Source: Coturnix japonica (taxonomy: Eukaryota; Chordata; Aves; Galliformes; Phasianidae). Taken from it: a DNA stretch of 64,000 nt. Positions within the stretch are counted from its first letter, which is position 1. Each line of letters begins with the position of its first letter. The stretch covers positions 70,935,221 through 70,999,220 of the forward strand of contig NC_029516.1 of assembly GCF_001577835.2 (NCBI RefSeq), given 5' to 3'. Positions 13,201 to 25,300 of this stretch are shown one piece after another. The translations under genes and the position numbers were made by a program. Below the pieces are notes generated by a model. It was given only the letters and a program-made list of their open reading frames with translations, did no database searches and was not told where the DNA came from.

Positions 13201-16200
13201 CACTGAGCTCACTAAAAACAATTGCCCTGTTATCCAGCAGCACTAAATTGTTTTTTAAGAACAAAGTGAGACAGCTAAGTTCAGGCTGTTATGCATGCTA
13301 AGGAGACAAACTGTCCCAGAAAGTCCTCATTCACTGCCAAAATCAAACGTATCTATCTGCTCTGTGCTTCACCTGCTACAGTGGAGCCAGAGCTCCCTCA
13401 ATGGCTACTGTGAAGCAGACATTACATACCAAGATACTCTGAGAGACATTTAACACAAAGTAGCCTTTCATAAGGCTCTGATCTGAATCTCTGCCTGCTG
13501 TACAACAGAAGATGAGCTATAGTTTATTGCTTGAACAAGTGCCAAAGATTCACAAGAACAGCATCCCTAAAACACAACAACTGGCACAGACAGAATGACC
13601 AGTAGGTTGGAGTTCAGCCATTGTGTCATACTGCTTGAGGGGATAAGCGTTTTCTGGACACAGGCAGTACCCTCATACACCCAGAAGATTGCTTACTTGG
13701 CTTTCTTCTTTGCCTTCTTCATTTTCTTTTCCAATTTTTTCTTTATTTCCTCTTCAGAAAGGACAGAGAATACTTCTAGAACAGCATCTGTCCCCTAGAA
13801 ATAGAGCAAACAATCACATACATGCAAAGCCTTGGCTGGAACTTACAAGGTCCAAGGGCTGTAACTCAATAGGAGAGCTTCCCCATTACTTACATGGCAG
13901 GCCAAAATCTTGCCTGTTCGGTCCATGGCAAGAGTGACTACTCGATCTCTCCCTTCCCGCATGATGGACCCAGCTTTACTGCACTTTAGGAGACGCTAGA
14001 GGAAAAACAAAAAGAGCCTTGGTCCGGAAGGCCAAGTGACCTTCTCAGGCAAACTGAGAAACCAGCTTCAAAGGGAAGTCAGGAGGAACATTCATGGGAA
14101 TGAACCTACAAGGTCCTGGTAGAACAGACAGCACGGATAATCCACGGACAAAACCTGTGTCTGTGTGAGCTGCAGATTATCTCCTTTATTTTAAAGTAAA
14201 ATGCAAGAGACAACACTGACAACCTCAGCAGAAGAATAACTTGATTTCACTCGCAAAACAGAGTCATTTAATAAATTAAGCTGAATTTCTATGCTGCAAA
14301 GGCAGCAGAGCACAGCTTCCCTGCCAGAAAACGAAGGCAAAGGACAGGCAAAGGCAAAGGACTCTAAAACTGGGGATTAGAAGGAGAAAGTTATTTCGAG
14401 AGGAGCTCTTTAGCAAGGCCCACTATCTACTACAACTACAAGCAGTCTGAAGTCAGAGAAAAATCCCAAAAACTTTCCCCAGAAAGACAGACTGAATAAA
14501 GTCTCCACCAGCAGTACAAGTGGGAATGGCTTTGACCAATCCCATCTGACATTATGTTGTGATGGTGCCACTGACCCCCATGTTTCTATACTTCTACTCA
14601 CTGACATGCAAAATTAAGTGAGAGCACTAAGCTCAGCAGCTGCCAACTAGCTACTATTTCATACCCATGCTGCTTAATGAAAAAGCTTTGTTAGGACTGA
14701 GACTTCAAACACTTGCTAATCCTTCCTTCCCCAAATAGAGAGCAAAGAAATCAGTATGTGCTTTGACACAAACACTTCTCGTGTTTTGCAAATAGATGAG
14801 AGCAGCAACTACTGCTAAAGAAGAAATTACCAAGTGCAACAAGAATTAACACATTTTCCCTAACAGGCTAAATATAACACTTGGTGTATAAACTCAATAC
14901 AGACAAGCAACATATCAGCACTTTTCAAACTCTTGTTGGCTCTGCAATCAGCACCATGTGAGCAGCATTATATACACCTTCCCAGACAGCATGAAAAAAA
15001 TGAGCTTACCTCCTCAGGACTCTCATCAAGCTCTAGGGTCTCATCCTCTTCATTTTCTTTTTCTGCTCCTGGTGAAGATCCTTTGCTTTTCTTGGATTCT
15101 GGCTCATCAGGGTCTTCCAGCTGTTCACAGACAAAAATCCATAAGAAATAACTTAAACCACAAGGACTATGATGTATTAGTTCCCATCTCTGAATTTATT
15201 CATGCTTCATCTCCCTGGAGCAACAAGTGATTAGTATATCTGGCAACAGTGGCCTACAGTATGCCTGTAAGCACCCAATGCTCCATGTCCTGCCCTCCCG
15301 ATCCCACAGAACTGTCTTCTCCAGCCGTAATCCTGATGGTCAGAAGATCACACTCTGGAAAGCTTGTTCTAGAAGTTCTTGCAGCATCACATGCAAGCTC
15401 AAAACACAGAAGACATCAAAAGTCTAGCTCAAGAGCAGCTACTGGACCCTTCAGAGCAAAGGCACCAGTTCTATTTCCCAGAACAGCAATCAGATTTAAC
15501 GCGTCTCAGACCCATTTTAGTCTGAAGATAAGCTCCTGGGCAAGAGTGTGAGGCTACAGAGAGAATGTCTTACCTCCTGGATGTAAGTGATATCCCAGAC
15601 TCTCAGTTCACTGTCAGCAGTCCCAGTGATCAGACGTTTCTCTTCAGATAGCAAAGCCATCCCCCAAACCTGTCCAAAAGCATGATGAGAAAAAGTGGTT
15701 TATGGCTTCTTTGACTATCATAAGAATACCAGAGAATCCTTAATTGATTGATTTAAACGGGAACCTAGAGAAGACTGGATCTAACTAGGAGCTCCTACAG
15801 GGATACCTGTATTTAAACCATCACCACTGTATGTTGATAACAGTTCTCGGATAGTTTGGAAGTCTCTCATTCGCTCTTCCCTAAAGCTTAATAACAACCA
15901 AAAATACATCAGAGTTCCAGTTTACAATTCCTGAGAGCAAAAAAACACATAAGGTGAGCCACGACCTGCAATGCAAAACCCCTCCATCCCTACAGCTCTC
16001 TGCAAATTCTCTTTACCTCAGTCCGGTGTCCGACAAGAGTTTTGAAGCAATGCTGGGTATCCAGGTCCCACCATTTCACCAACGTGTCTTTGCCACTGGA
16101 ACAAAAACAAAACCCTCAGGACACGAGCAAAGATTGCTAGAGTGCATGGCATTCCATCAGCTGAAAAAAGCTGAAGAAATGCAAAACTTTCAACACGTTG

Positions 16201-17884
16201 CAATGAATCACCCTACAGCAATTAATAATTTTTTGTATCTCATAACCTCGCTAGAGCCAATTTTCTTGCAAATAAATACAAAATTCATCTTTCCAAGCCA
16301 TTCTATGATGCAAAACAATCTCATCTCTTTTGAGCAGGTAAAGCACAGAAAAAGCTGTGATTTTAGGAAAAAAATACAGAAAGCTACAGCACCAAGAACA
16401 TAAATAGAGCAAGTAAAAATGATTATTGTCTTAATTTACTGCCACACTCAGCCTGGCTTACCTGGTGACCAGCAGGTTCTTCTCCTTCAAGAAAAGGACT
16501 TGAGTGACAGCATCCTTGTGTCCTTTCAGCCGGTACAAACCGCTCTCATTGATGACATCCCACACAATAACATCTGTATCCTGGAACAGATAATGTGTCC
16601 CCAAGTGATAGATATTTCTCCCTACAAAATGCCTACATCTGCTACGAGACTGAAGAAACTACTTGAAAGCAAGCTGTCTCACTCTAAATTGTAATGTTGA
16701 AGATGATGAACGCAAATGACAGTCGCTCCCTTGATGAGTGTTCACACCAATAAATGCACCTCTGTCCTGGTTTGGGTCACTTTTGCTACTACTGACCTCA
16801 CAATCTTCTTCATAGTACCCTTCTTCTGCACCCAAAACTCTCCCACCCTCAAACTCCCTAAGACTACTATTGTCTCACAGTTCCAAATCCTCTCAGTGCC
16901 ATCACAGTATCACAGATACCATATTATACAATGGCTTGGGTTGGAAGGGACCCCAAGGATCATCAAGTTCCAACCTCCCCTTCCATAGGCAGGGCCATCA
17001 ACCTCCAGATTACACCAGGTTACCCAGATTGATTACACCAGGTTACCCAGGGCCATGCCCTGCTACAGGTAGATGCCACATCACCCCCTTAAAATGTGAA
17101 GCATTTTAGCAAAGGTCAACATTCCCTTTGTGAGGGGGCTGTCCTCCCAATGTGTAGAGCTCACCTTTGAGCCAGACACCAGCCGGCCCCCCAGCTGGTC
17201 ATATTGCAGCGCTGTGACTGCAGCCTTGTGTCCATTGAAAGCAACGCTCGCTTCCCCGCTCAGGAGGCTGAAGATACGGATGGAGCCATCTTCATAGCCA
17301 ACTGCCAAGTGCAGCCCATCAGGAGAGGGGCGGAGGCAACTGACCTCATGCTTGGAACCCTTAAGGATAAGGACCTGAGATTTTTAAGAGACAAAACACA
17401 CGAAATATTGGTAAATGGTACATCAGAGCCGTATGCACAGAAGAAAAAACAGAATTATAGAACATCCCAAGTTGGAAGGGTCTGATAATGGTCTGACAAG
17501 GGAATGAATGATCCATAGAGCATCACCCAAATCCCAAACTCTGTTTGAGAGGGATGTCCTGACCCCCCTGGCACAGCTCCATGCCGTTCCCTCGGGCCCT
17601 GTCGCTGTCACACAGAGCAGAGCTCAGGCTGCCCCTCGGCTCTCTGTGAGGATCTGCAGCCGCCATCATGCCTCCATCAGCTCCTCTGCTCTGTGCCTGC
17701 CGCACCCGCTCACCTTCTCCCCTTTCCTCGCGTCCCACACGAAGACGTGCTCACAGGCCGGCACAGCCACACAGCGGCCCCGCTCTCCTCGCAGCGTCAC
17801 GAAGGCGGCGTTGCCCTTAGCGCTGCCCACCACCCCGAAGAGCGCGGCGGGCGCGTAACGCAGGTACTGCCGGGTGAGCCCCAT
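1257..17884 (-). CDS. WDR3: WDR3, WD-repeat protein of the SSU processome (Utp12 homologue)
   Basis: The gene encodes a nucleolar U3 snoRNP/SSU-processome component needed for 18S rRNA maturation (family knowledge). Joining 26 exons gives about 940 aa with no internal stop, close to the roughly 943 aa human protein. The start is the ATG complementary to 17882-17884 ([10 protein letters not shown]), and the stop is complementary to 1257-1259. Visible parts: a first beta-propeller (about residues 20-330) with blades such as HVFVWD, DVIVWD, VKWWD and LRVWD; an acidic/serine linker (about 226-262); a lysine-rich stretch ([10 protein letters not shown], about 313-330); a second propeller (about 364-714) with SVKIWN, VKFWDF, VKIWG, IKQWD and LRLWER; a Utp12-type helical domain (about 800-890); and a basic C-terminal tail ([10 protein letters not shown]) that could serve as a nuclear or nucleolar signal. 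It is divergently paired with GDAP2. Nothing looks broken. Identity rests on near-identity to the remembered human sequence. Confidence 0.97.
1801..1910 (+). repeat. (GGGAA)n simple repeat
   Basis: About 110 bp of almost perfect GGGAA pentamers, with occasional GGA/GGAA slips, in the last WDR3 intron (between exons 2091-2184 and 1257-1412). Runs of GGG spaced by AA fit the G-quadruplex consensus on the plus strand; the WDR3 pre-mRNA would carry the complementary TTCCC tract. Confidence 0.95.
4171..4395 (-). mobile_element. CR1 LINE 3'-end fragment
   Basis: The plus strand shows the reverse complement of the CR1 3' region: the tract near 'tcacagaatg', then 'gaaggaacctcaaggatcat', then the 'gaccaggctgcccagg' and 'cttgaacacctccaggga' blocks. 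This is a 5'-truncated copy in a WDR3 intron (between exons 4086-4133 and 4904-4996), in the same sense as the gene. Ends are approximate. Confidence 0.9.
16901..17080 (-). mobile_element. CR1 LINE 3'-end fragment with internal duplication
   Basis: The reverse complement of the CR1 3' tail ('gggttggaagggacccca') lies in a WDR3 intron, just downstream (in WDR3 sense) of the exon at 17165-17374. It carries two exact 20-bp copies of the block starting gattacacc, at 17008-17027 and 17031-17050. Outer limits are approximate. Confidence 0.85.
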
Positions 17885-18084
17885 GGCGGCGGGGCCCAGC
17901 CGATAGATACCGCAAGGCCGCACGTGTCCGCTCCCTACGGCCGGCACCGGAGGCGCGTCAGAGCGGGGCGGGGCGAGGGGACGGAAGAGGAAGCGTGGGG
18001 AGGCCGCTCTGCTTGTCTGGGTGATGTCGGGGGAGCGGGGCCGGACGGCAGGCTCAGGCCGGGCGGGAGCGGCGGGGCCCGAGG
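17885..18084. promoter_or_regulatory. Bidirectional WDR3/GDAP2 promoter (CpG-rich)
   Basis: The roughly 200-bp interval between the WDR3 start codon and the presumed GDAP2 first-exon donor is strongly GC- and CpG-rich, and enrichment continues into WDR3 exon 1 (about 17640-18110). Visible motifs: a palindromic E-box CACGTG at 17921-17926, a GC box GGGGCGGGGC at 17965-17974, and two adjacent GGAAG (ETS/GABP-like) cores at 17983-17987 and 17989-17993. No TATA box is seen. This composition is typical of divergent housekeeping promoters. An E-box fits a ribosome-biogenesis gene, but binding is inference. Confidence 0.8.
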
Positions 18085-19258
18085 GTGAGTGGGTCGGTGG
18101 GTGGGTGGGTGGCTGCTGCCGGGGGTGGTGTGGTTGCCTTGCCTTTGTTGCTTACAGCCTGAGTTTGGGTTGGCGGTGGGGTCTGCTTCCATGGGGTTTT
18201 ATTATTGCTTCTTTTGTTGTTGTTTTTTTTTTCCTTATGTATTCCTTTATTCCTGTTTCGAAAGCGCTGTTATGCGGGTGCTGCTTTGCCGAAGCTGTTA
18301 TGGATGGAAAATGGTGGATAAGCAGTGTGTTGGGGCAGCTTTGATTCACTAGTGAGGTTCGGCAGCAGCGAGGCAGCCCGGTGTTGTTACCTGCTGGTAG
18401 ATGGGCAGGGCTCAGGTCTTCATGTAACAGAGGTCAGATAGCGGAGGTCAGTCTGTTGCAGTATTGGAAGCTCAATGGTCAGCATTCAGATTTATATCTT
18501 CTCTGTCGTTCTCCTGTTTGGGTTTTTGTACCTAATTCCATGGTAATAAGAACTAAGCAGTGCTACAGAACTCATTGAATGCAAGGTACATTTATACAGC
18601 TGGGTTGTAGCACTAGGGTGGACACCTCTCCTGTTGTTAGTCTTTGATAGGGGTTTTTTTAAGGGCATGGTGCTAGGTTTGTTTCTCTTTTTTCTTCTTA
18701 GAGGTATCATAGATCATAGAAACAATGGTCATCTCGTTTCAACCCCACTGCTATGTGCAGGGTTGCCAACCATCAGACCAGGCTGCCCAGAGCCACATCC
18801 AGCCTGACCTTGAATGTCTCCAATGATGGAGGCAACTTCCCTGCCAATGGGCTGTACTTTGGCTCATTCCAGATGCTACTTCCCTTCTGCTTGCCACATA
18901 GTCCAAAGTAGTGTTTTCTAGGCTTGGGAATTTGCTTTCCATGTTTTCAGGACCAGGTTAACGAAGGAAGTGGGTTGGTTTTTTTGGTCGTGCATTACTA
19001 AAGAAAGTGTTTGCCTTGTCCTTTGTCATAGGGATGACAAAACGAGGAAGGAAGAGAAGTTGTGTTGGGGATAATTCCGTATTTCTGTTAGCTGTCGTTG
19101 CATTGCAGTCTTGTGAAAGGTCTGGCTCCACGGGAATCGCTTTTTGTTAACAGTTCACCAACCCAGTTTGATTTCCTTCCCTTAAGCACCTGCAAGACTC
19201 CATTGAGAAGTGGAGTGTGACAAGTTAACAGGAGAAAAGAAGTTGTTCCATCTGTTCC
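18020..19258 (+). other. GDAP2: GDAP2 5' non-coding exon, first intron and 5' UTR
   Basis: A consensus donor (GTGAGT at 18085-18090) follows the CpG-rich promoter and probably closes a non-coding GDAP2 exon 1. The coding exon holding the ATG at 19259 must start downstream. Acceptor candidates are a very strong pyrimidine tract ending at 18702, one ending at 19031, and one ending at 19108. The first would place a CR1 fragment in the 5' UTR; the second would include a 38-codon upstream ORF (19034-19150). Sequence alone does not choose between them. The rest of the interval is unremarkable apart from the CR1. Confidence 0.55.
18704..18880 (-). mobile_element. CR1 LINE 3'-end fragment
   Basis: The pattern 'tatcatagatcatagaaac', then 'agggttgccaacc', 'gaccaggctgcccagagcc' and 'ccttgaatgtctcca' is the reverse complement of a degraded CR1 3' end. 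It lies antisense to GDAP2, immediately downstream of a strong acceptor-like pyrimidine tract ending at 18702. Confidence 0.85.
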
Positions 19259-22200
19259 ATGGATCCCTTGGGTGCTCCTTCCCAGTTTGTGGATATTGAC
19301 GGTCTGCCAGACTGGAGTAGTGTCTGTGAGGCTACCCAGGTGGATTCTCACCAAAATCCTGTTGGAAAAGATCAAGTCGATGTTAGGTCACCTTTTCCAT
19401 ACAGGGAAGACCTCAATGCAAAAATCATCTTATGGTAAGTTCCATATGGCTCTGGTGTCTGTCATCACTTCTCCATTTACTGCTTCCTACAACCGCTGCT
19501 ACAGAAAAAAGCCTTCAAGCCCTCCTTTTTTTAAACTTATTTAAAATGTATGTATGTACTTGCTGTCTGCTTGGTTTTTTTTCCTTCCTTTGCTGGCTCT
19601 ATCAGTATGTCTTTCTTTTATGTGGTTCTTTTATGTGGCTCGCTTGGCCTGTTTTTTGTTTTCCTTCCTCTCTCCGTTCTCTATCTTTCCATCTCCATGT
19701 TTCCCTACCAAAATCCATTCACCTTGATGTGCTGAAGAGAATTTACTCCATCGGTTTTTCTTTCCTGTGATCAGATACTCAAACCTTTTCTCTAGATGAG
19801 TAACTCTGTTAAACAGTATGAAGAGAGGAGGACTTTCTCAGGGTGCAGATTCAGGGGTCAGCCCGAACCTCTTATCTAGTTCACGCATGCAGAAAATAAG
19901 GCTGTTTGTGGATTTCCCAAACCAATCAAAGAAAGAAGAAAAATAGAAAGTTAAACATCTACTACAACTTGGCTTTGGGTAAAATAAGCTTGTGCAATTT
20001 GAACTGTGATCTGAGTCTCTTCTGAATTGTTGTTTCCCTTCCTATGCTCTTTGATTCCAAAATCTGTACTGACTATTTCTGTGACAAAAAGCAGGTCAGA
20101 GTTCTGCTGTTCTGTCTTCTTGCATGGATCTCTGCGTTGTTTATCTTCTGCCTGTCTGACTCTTGTTCAGCAGAGTGAACATGATCGAATTGTGAGTTCG
20201 TAATTTTGGAACAAAAGCAGTGAAGATTTGACTGGCTGCAGTGTCACTTGAGGTCTTCAGTGGTCTGAGGAAGAGCAGCAGTGAGGTGCCCTGGATAATG
20301 TTCCTGCAGACCAAGAAAAAAACACACTGAAATATTTGTTAACACTTAGGAAATAAAATGCCATGTGGACTGTCATCTTGTCTCTAAGATATGAGGGAAT
20401 ACGTCCCATTTTGGAACGCGTTACATTCCACGCTGCCTTTTGTGTTCTGCTAAATAAACCACCCTATACACAACTGCAACACTGTGTTTTATGCATATAT
20501 CCCTGAGTTACTATTAGAGTTATGAATTTTCAAGGAAATGAAGGGCTTTGTGCAATCAGTCTCTATCAGTGACAAAGAATGATTCTGCACTGTGAGCACA
20601 TCAGGGTATGCTACACTCTACATACGCTACAGTATCTCAGCTCCCATAATGCTTTAGCATAACACAGACAAGCAGGGGAATGCTCATTTGAGAATATGCT
20701 GCTTAATCTGACTTTAACCTGCAATAAACTGTTTCCTCAGGAAAGGAGACGTAGCGTTACTGAACTGCACAGCCATAGTGAATACCAGTAATGAATCTCT
20801 CACCGATAAGAACCCAGTATCTGAAAGTATTCTCATGCATGCCGGGCCTGACCTTAAGGATGAACTTCAGAAGCTCAAGGGTAAGTAGCAGAAGGTGGCC
20901 TTCCTTCTGAAATCTGATGTCCTTGCTTAGTTTGAAGTATCGCTATTTGGGAATGAACTAAAATCAAGATGCGGTTTCTCTTTTTTTCCCCAGTGCCTGT
21001 TCTGAAGGCAAAATAAGGAGAGGAGGATAGACTCCTATACTTCCTCCACTTTTGTCATTCAAATTACAGATCATTGAAAAGCCTTTGGCAGGTGTGCAAG
21101 TTGCTGAGCGCGTATTTTGTGTTAGAAGAATTCCCACTGTTATTTGAAGCTACTTAGAACAGTGTGCTTGTCTGAGCTTTTGCTGTAGGGACCTGGCTTA
21201 TGTAGCTTCACGTTTTGCTCTTGCCCTGCTCAGTGTGCATCCACTTGGTGAGTGGAAGAAATTTAAGTTTGCCATTGCAGGAGTTAGGTGTGTTCCTAAA
21301 CAGACCATGTATCCTTTCTCAGCCTGTCTTTCAGGAAGTGATTTACTCTCAATGCCTGTTAGATGAAAATTAAGTGTTTGGGTTTTGTTTTTGTTTTGTG
21401 TGAGGAACCAGGAGTTTATAGTTATCCAGGGTCATACCAGAGTCTGATACAGCTTGCAGTTAAGATTACTCATAACAATGGTACTGAGCTGAATTTTGAG
21501 AATAGACTGATTCCTGAGTAGTACTGATTACTCTCTTGGAGAGCAGCTCTTTATCATGTAGTAACAAAATGGATAGAAGAGGCATAGTATTTCTAACACA
21601 AGTGGCTTAAGCTGCAATAGAATAGATATCCTATTCTGCTCATTCAGCTTTGTTCAGCTGTTAAAGGACAGCAGATGTTAGTTAGGATCCTGCTATATAT
21701 ATATATTCACTCATTTAACATACACTTGTGCTTCTTTCAGTTCATTGTGAGATAGGACAAGATTTCAATCAGTCCTTAAAATTCAAGATCTTTCACCTCT
21801 GTAGGAAGTTTTCCATAAAAATTGGGCTTAGTTCTTTAAATTCCTTTTGCCATCCTGATCCTCCACCCCTGTAACAACAGTGTCTTCACTCTTTAATGTG
21901 TTCTATAGATTTATTTCTCTGATAGTTTTCCTTAAGTCTTGAGATGGGATCCTTTCAGAAATCAGTTCTTATCTGACAATATACTGACTGGCATGTTGTG
22001 TGGGAGAAGAAAGAGGAGCCGTGTTAAAGCTTTGACTTCTTTGGGCTCGTTAACATGAGTTTAACAGTAGCAGCAGAAACAGAAGGGGCCTTAGATAAGA
22101 AACCATTTAATCATTCATCAACTTAAATTCCTTTTTGTGCTCTTTTCTCTGTTCCTTATTTTTTTTGCATAGGAGATTGTTCTTGATGAGAAGTGAAAAT

Positions 22201-22273
22201 GTTTGGGCTTTAGTCTAAAGCTATAGAATGAGTGTAGTGGTGATTTTTTTTTTCAGCTCAGTTATTCCTAATA

Positions 22274-22333
<60 letters not shown>

Positions 22334-25300
22334 GTGTGTGTATTTTATACAGTCCAAGGAAAGTCATGATTTTTAAAGCATGTGATATGCTGGCATTTGA
22401 AGAACTGTGCTTTCTTTAAGGCTCAGCTAATTTCTGCATTCCTGGGAATAGTGTAGTTTTAATTAACAAAGAAATAATACAGCCAAGGGCTCAGGCTCGC
22501 ATACAAACTGCTATTGATATATGCTTGCCTATCCACACATGCCTGTTGCAATCTAATTAAGACCTTCTGTATTAGCAAATAGTACTACTAATCTTCCAAA
22601 CCCAGTGAGACTTTTTCTCCACTGCATGCTTTATATGGAGGACTCCCAACATTCCAAAGTACAAGAGGCTGCTGTAGTGTTTGAAATATCAGCAGGTAAA
22701 CAAAAAGATTTCAGATAGGTTCCCAGTTTTGCCACAGACCTTGACCTTGTGCAGGTCACTCTACTGGCTCACCTCTTTCAATGTGTTAAAACAGGAATTA
22801 CTAAGTGTGATGTAAGCACAGTTAGAAATTACTGATTCTGCATCTAGTTGTCTGAATGTGTTAGCTTCTGTACTGAGTTCAGAGCTATGCCTCAGACTTG
22901 CTTCATTCTTTTCTAAGAGAGAAAATACTTTAAGGGATTTTTATTACAGATCTTGGGTTGCTCCTTTAGGTTTGTGTGACTTCTTCCCTTTTTTAGTTTA
23001 AAGCTAATTAATCCTTTATCCTATTGCTACACTCCTTGATAGAGTCTCTCTCTCCAGCTTTCTTGCAGGCCTCCTAAGGTACTGAAATGCTTCTGTAAGG
23101 TTTCCCTGGAACATTCTTTTCTTCAGGATGAAAAACCACAACTCCCACTAGTTTACATTTCATTCCTTTTCATGGGGAATAGCAGTCTATAAGATCAGGT
23201 TAAAAACTAATTCAGTGAAAGACTTATTTTTGTTTGGGTCTGAAAGCTTAAGTGGCTCAGTACAGCAGTATAAGCAAAAGAAAGGTGGTAAACACTCCTC
23301 CTTGAGGGCTGGGAAGGAGTTAAATAGGAGTACAGAGACTAGTCAAAGAGCAATGTAAAACAAAGTGATGTAAAGGTATGCTAGCTTGCAGTACATGGTC
23401 CTAGACTATGTAACTAGAGGTGCAGGAAATGGAACAATTAAGTGTGTGGTTTGAACTTGTTTGCCTTCAAGCTAGACATCTGGTCTGTCAAGAAAGGTGT
23501 CATATCCTTGAGAATAATACTTGTGCCTTGTGGACACTGAGAAATTAGCAAAACAACGAATGTAAACTTGTTCTGGGAGTGAAATGAGTGAAATGTGTTC
23601 TCAGTCTCTTTCTGTTTTCAGAAAGGTTTGTCTGCAGCTATTGAGTTTCTCTTTGGATAAAGAGACTGCAGGGCTCCTTAAAGCAGTCTCTGAAATCCAG
23701 ATAGTTAAATTCAGAAGGATATTTGTATATCAGTGTTCTGTATGTAGCATAGTAAGCACTCAAGACTGCGCTTCCAGCAATTTCTAGTTTGTCTTTATGT
23801 GTATAGTTTTGAAAACTGGGAGGAATTAGAACAGCTCTTACCTATTCACTGTGACTGGGTAGTTTTAAGCAGTTGCTTTGAGAGAGAAAGAGAGCACTAT
23901 CCTTAATATTTGAAAGCAAAATTACTGTTTTCTTTATATACAAAGGCAAAACTTGTCTGATTCTGGAGGTAGTCAAGAGCTTGAATACTTTTGACCTTCT
24001 TTTTGTGATATTAGTGCAAATCTTTGTGGCATTTTTTTTGTTGTTTTTTTCCCAGGATGCAGGACAGGAGAAGCTAAACTCACCAAAGGATTTAATTTGG
24101 CTGCACGCTTCATCATTCACACAGTTGGACCCAAATACAAGAGTCGTTATCGTACAGCAGCAGAGAGTTCTCTGTACAGCTGTTACCGGAATGTCCTGCA
24201 ACTTGCAAAGTAAGCATACAGCAGCAGCCATCCTTGGCACACCTTTTTCTCCTTGATGCTTTGATCTGCACAGAGATCTGAGCTGGTCCAAGTCTTGAAG
24301 CTGTGTAGCTGGAGCTGTGCAGTGTTCCTCCATTCTGAGGAGGAGCAATAATTGTGTTGGGCTCCATGTTGGTTTAAAAGATTTTGGTAAGGCAGCAGCA
24401 GCTCGTCTTTGTGCAGCCACATGAACATACCTGCAGGCAGATCTGACTGTTGCAACAACGGTCTGTCTGCTTTCATACTGTAGCTGCAGTTCTGTGTCAG
24501 GGTTATTTCTAAATCAATATTTGCTGCCGATGAGTTTGTAGTTCTTCCTCTCTTCCATCTGTGGTGTTTTCTGCTTCCTCTTGCCTGACAGTTCTTCATC
24601 ATTACGGTTTCTAATTTCTGTGTTCTGTTCACCTCCCATGAAGGCTGTTATAATGGTAGCCATCATTTAAAACAACAACAAAAAAACATTGAACAAGTGC
24701 AATGGCAGAAAGTACAGAAAATATACCTCATATTTATGTAGGGTTGGAAAGATCAGTTCTTCCAAGTCTGAACTGTGTGTTACAGCGCAGTAGTAACTGT
24801 TTTGTAATCCAGATTACAGCTAAGGGTTCTAATATAAATGGATTATTGGGTTTTGTTTGCTTGTCTTTGCCTTTGAATTAATGAGCAAAGGCAGATCTGG
24901 ATTTAAACATCTTATAAACAGTGAAGAAACGTTCATAATTTTGCTTACTGATCTGAGTGCCTTTAAATCCTCCTATTCTGTAGAGTGACTTTTGACATTT
25001 ATGGAATTACTGTCTACCATCTCTGAGCTTGTTCACAGACTCATCAAGGTTGGAAAAGACCTACAACATCATCCAGTCCAACCACCCACCCATCACCAAT
25101 TGTTCTCACTATACCATGTCCTTCAACACAACGTCTAAACATTCCTTGAGCACCACCAGGGTCAGTGCCTCCACCACCTCCCTGGGCGGCCCATTCCACT
25201 GCCTGACCATCTTTCAGAGAAGCAGTGTTTCCTAATGTCCAGCCCGAACCTCCCCTGGCTCAGCTTAAAACCATTCCCTCTAGTCCTATCACCAGTTACA

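Larger units (their letters stand above)
1257..17884 (-). other. WDR3: WDR3 coding exon map (26 exons)
   Basis: Exons in transcript order, given as plus-strand coordinates: 17714-17884, 17165-17374, 16462-16580, 16017-16095, 15574-15669, 15010-15120, 13894-13995, 13697-13794, 13019-13120, 12444-12674, 12059-12152, 11263-11364, 10071-10156, 9534-9669, 8847-8903, 8075-8175, 7475-7586, 7246-7380, 6119-6169, 5416-5481, 4904-4996, 4086-4133, 3269-3312, 2678-2806, 2091-2184, 1257-1412. Every boundary was placed by eye at a GT donor and AG acceptor, and the phase sums give a continuous frame. The longest introns are 13996-15009 and 10157-11262. A few boundaries could shift by a codon where the donor context is repetitive (for example at 2091). 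Confidence 0.9.

Noticed and set aside
23842-24632. Long minus-strand frames (up to 192 codons) opposite a GDAP2 exon
   Set aside because: They overlap the real plus-strand exon 24056-24209 antisense and have no splice signals or recognisable motif.
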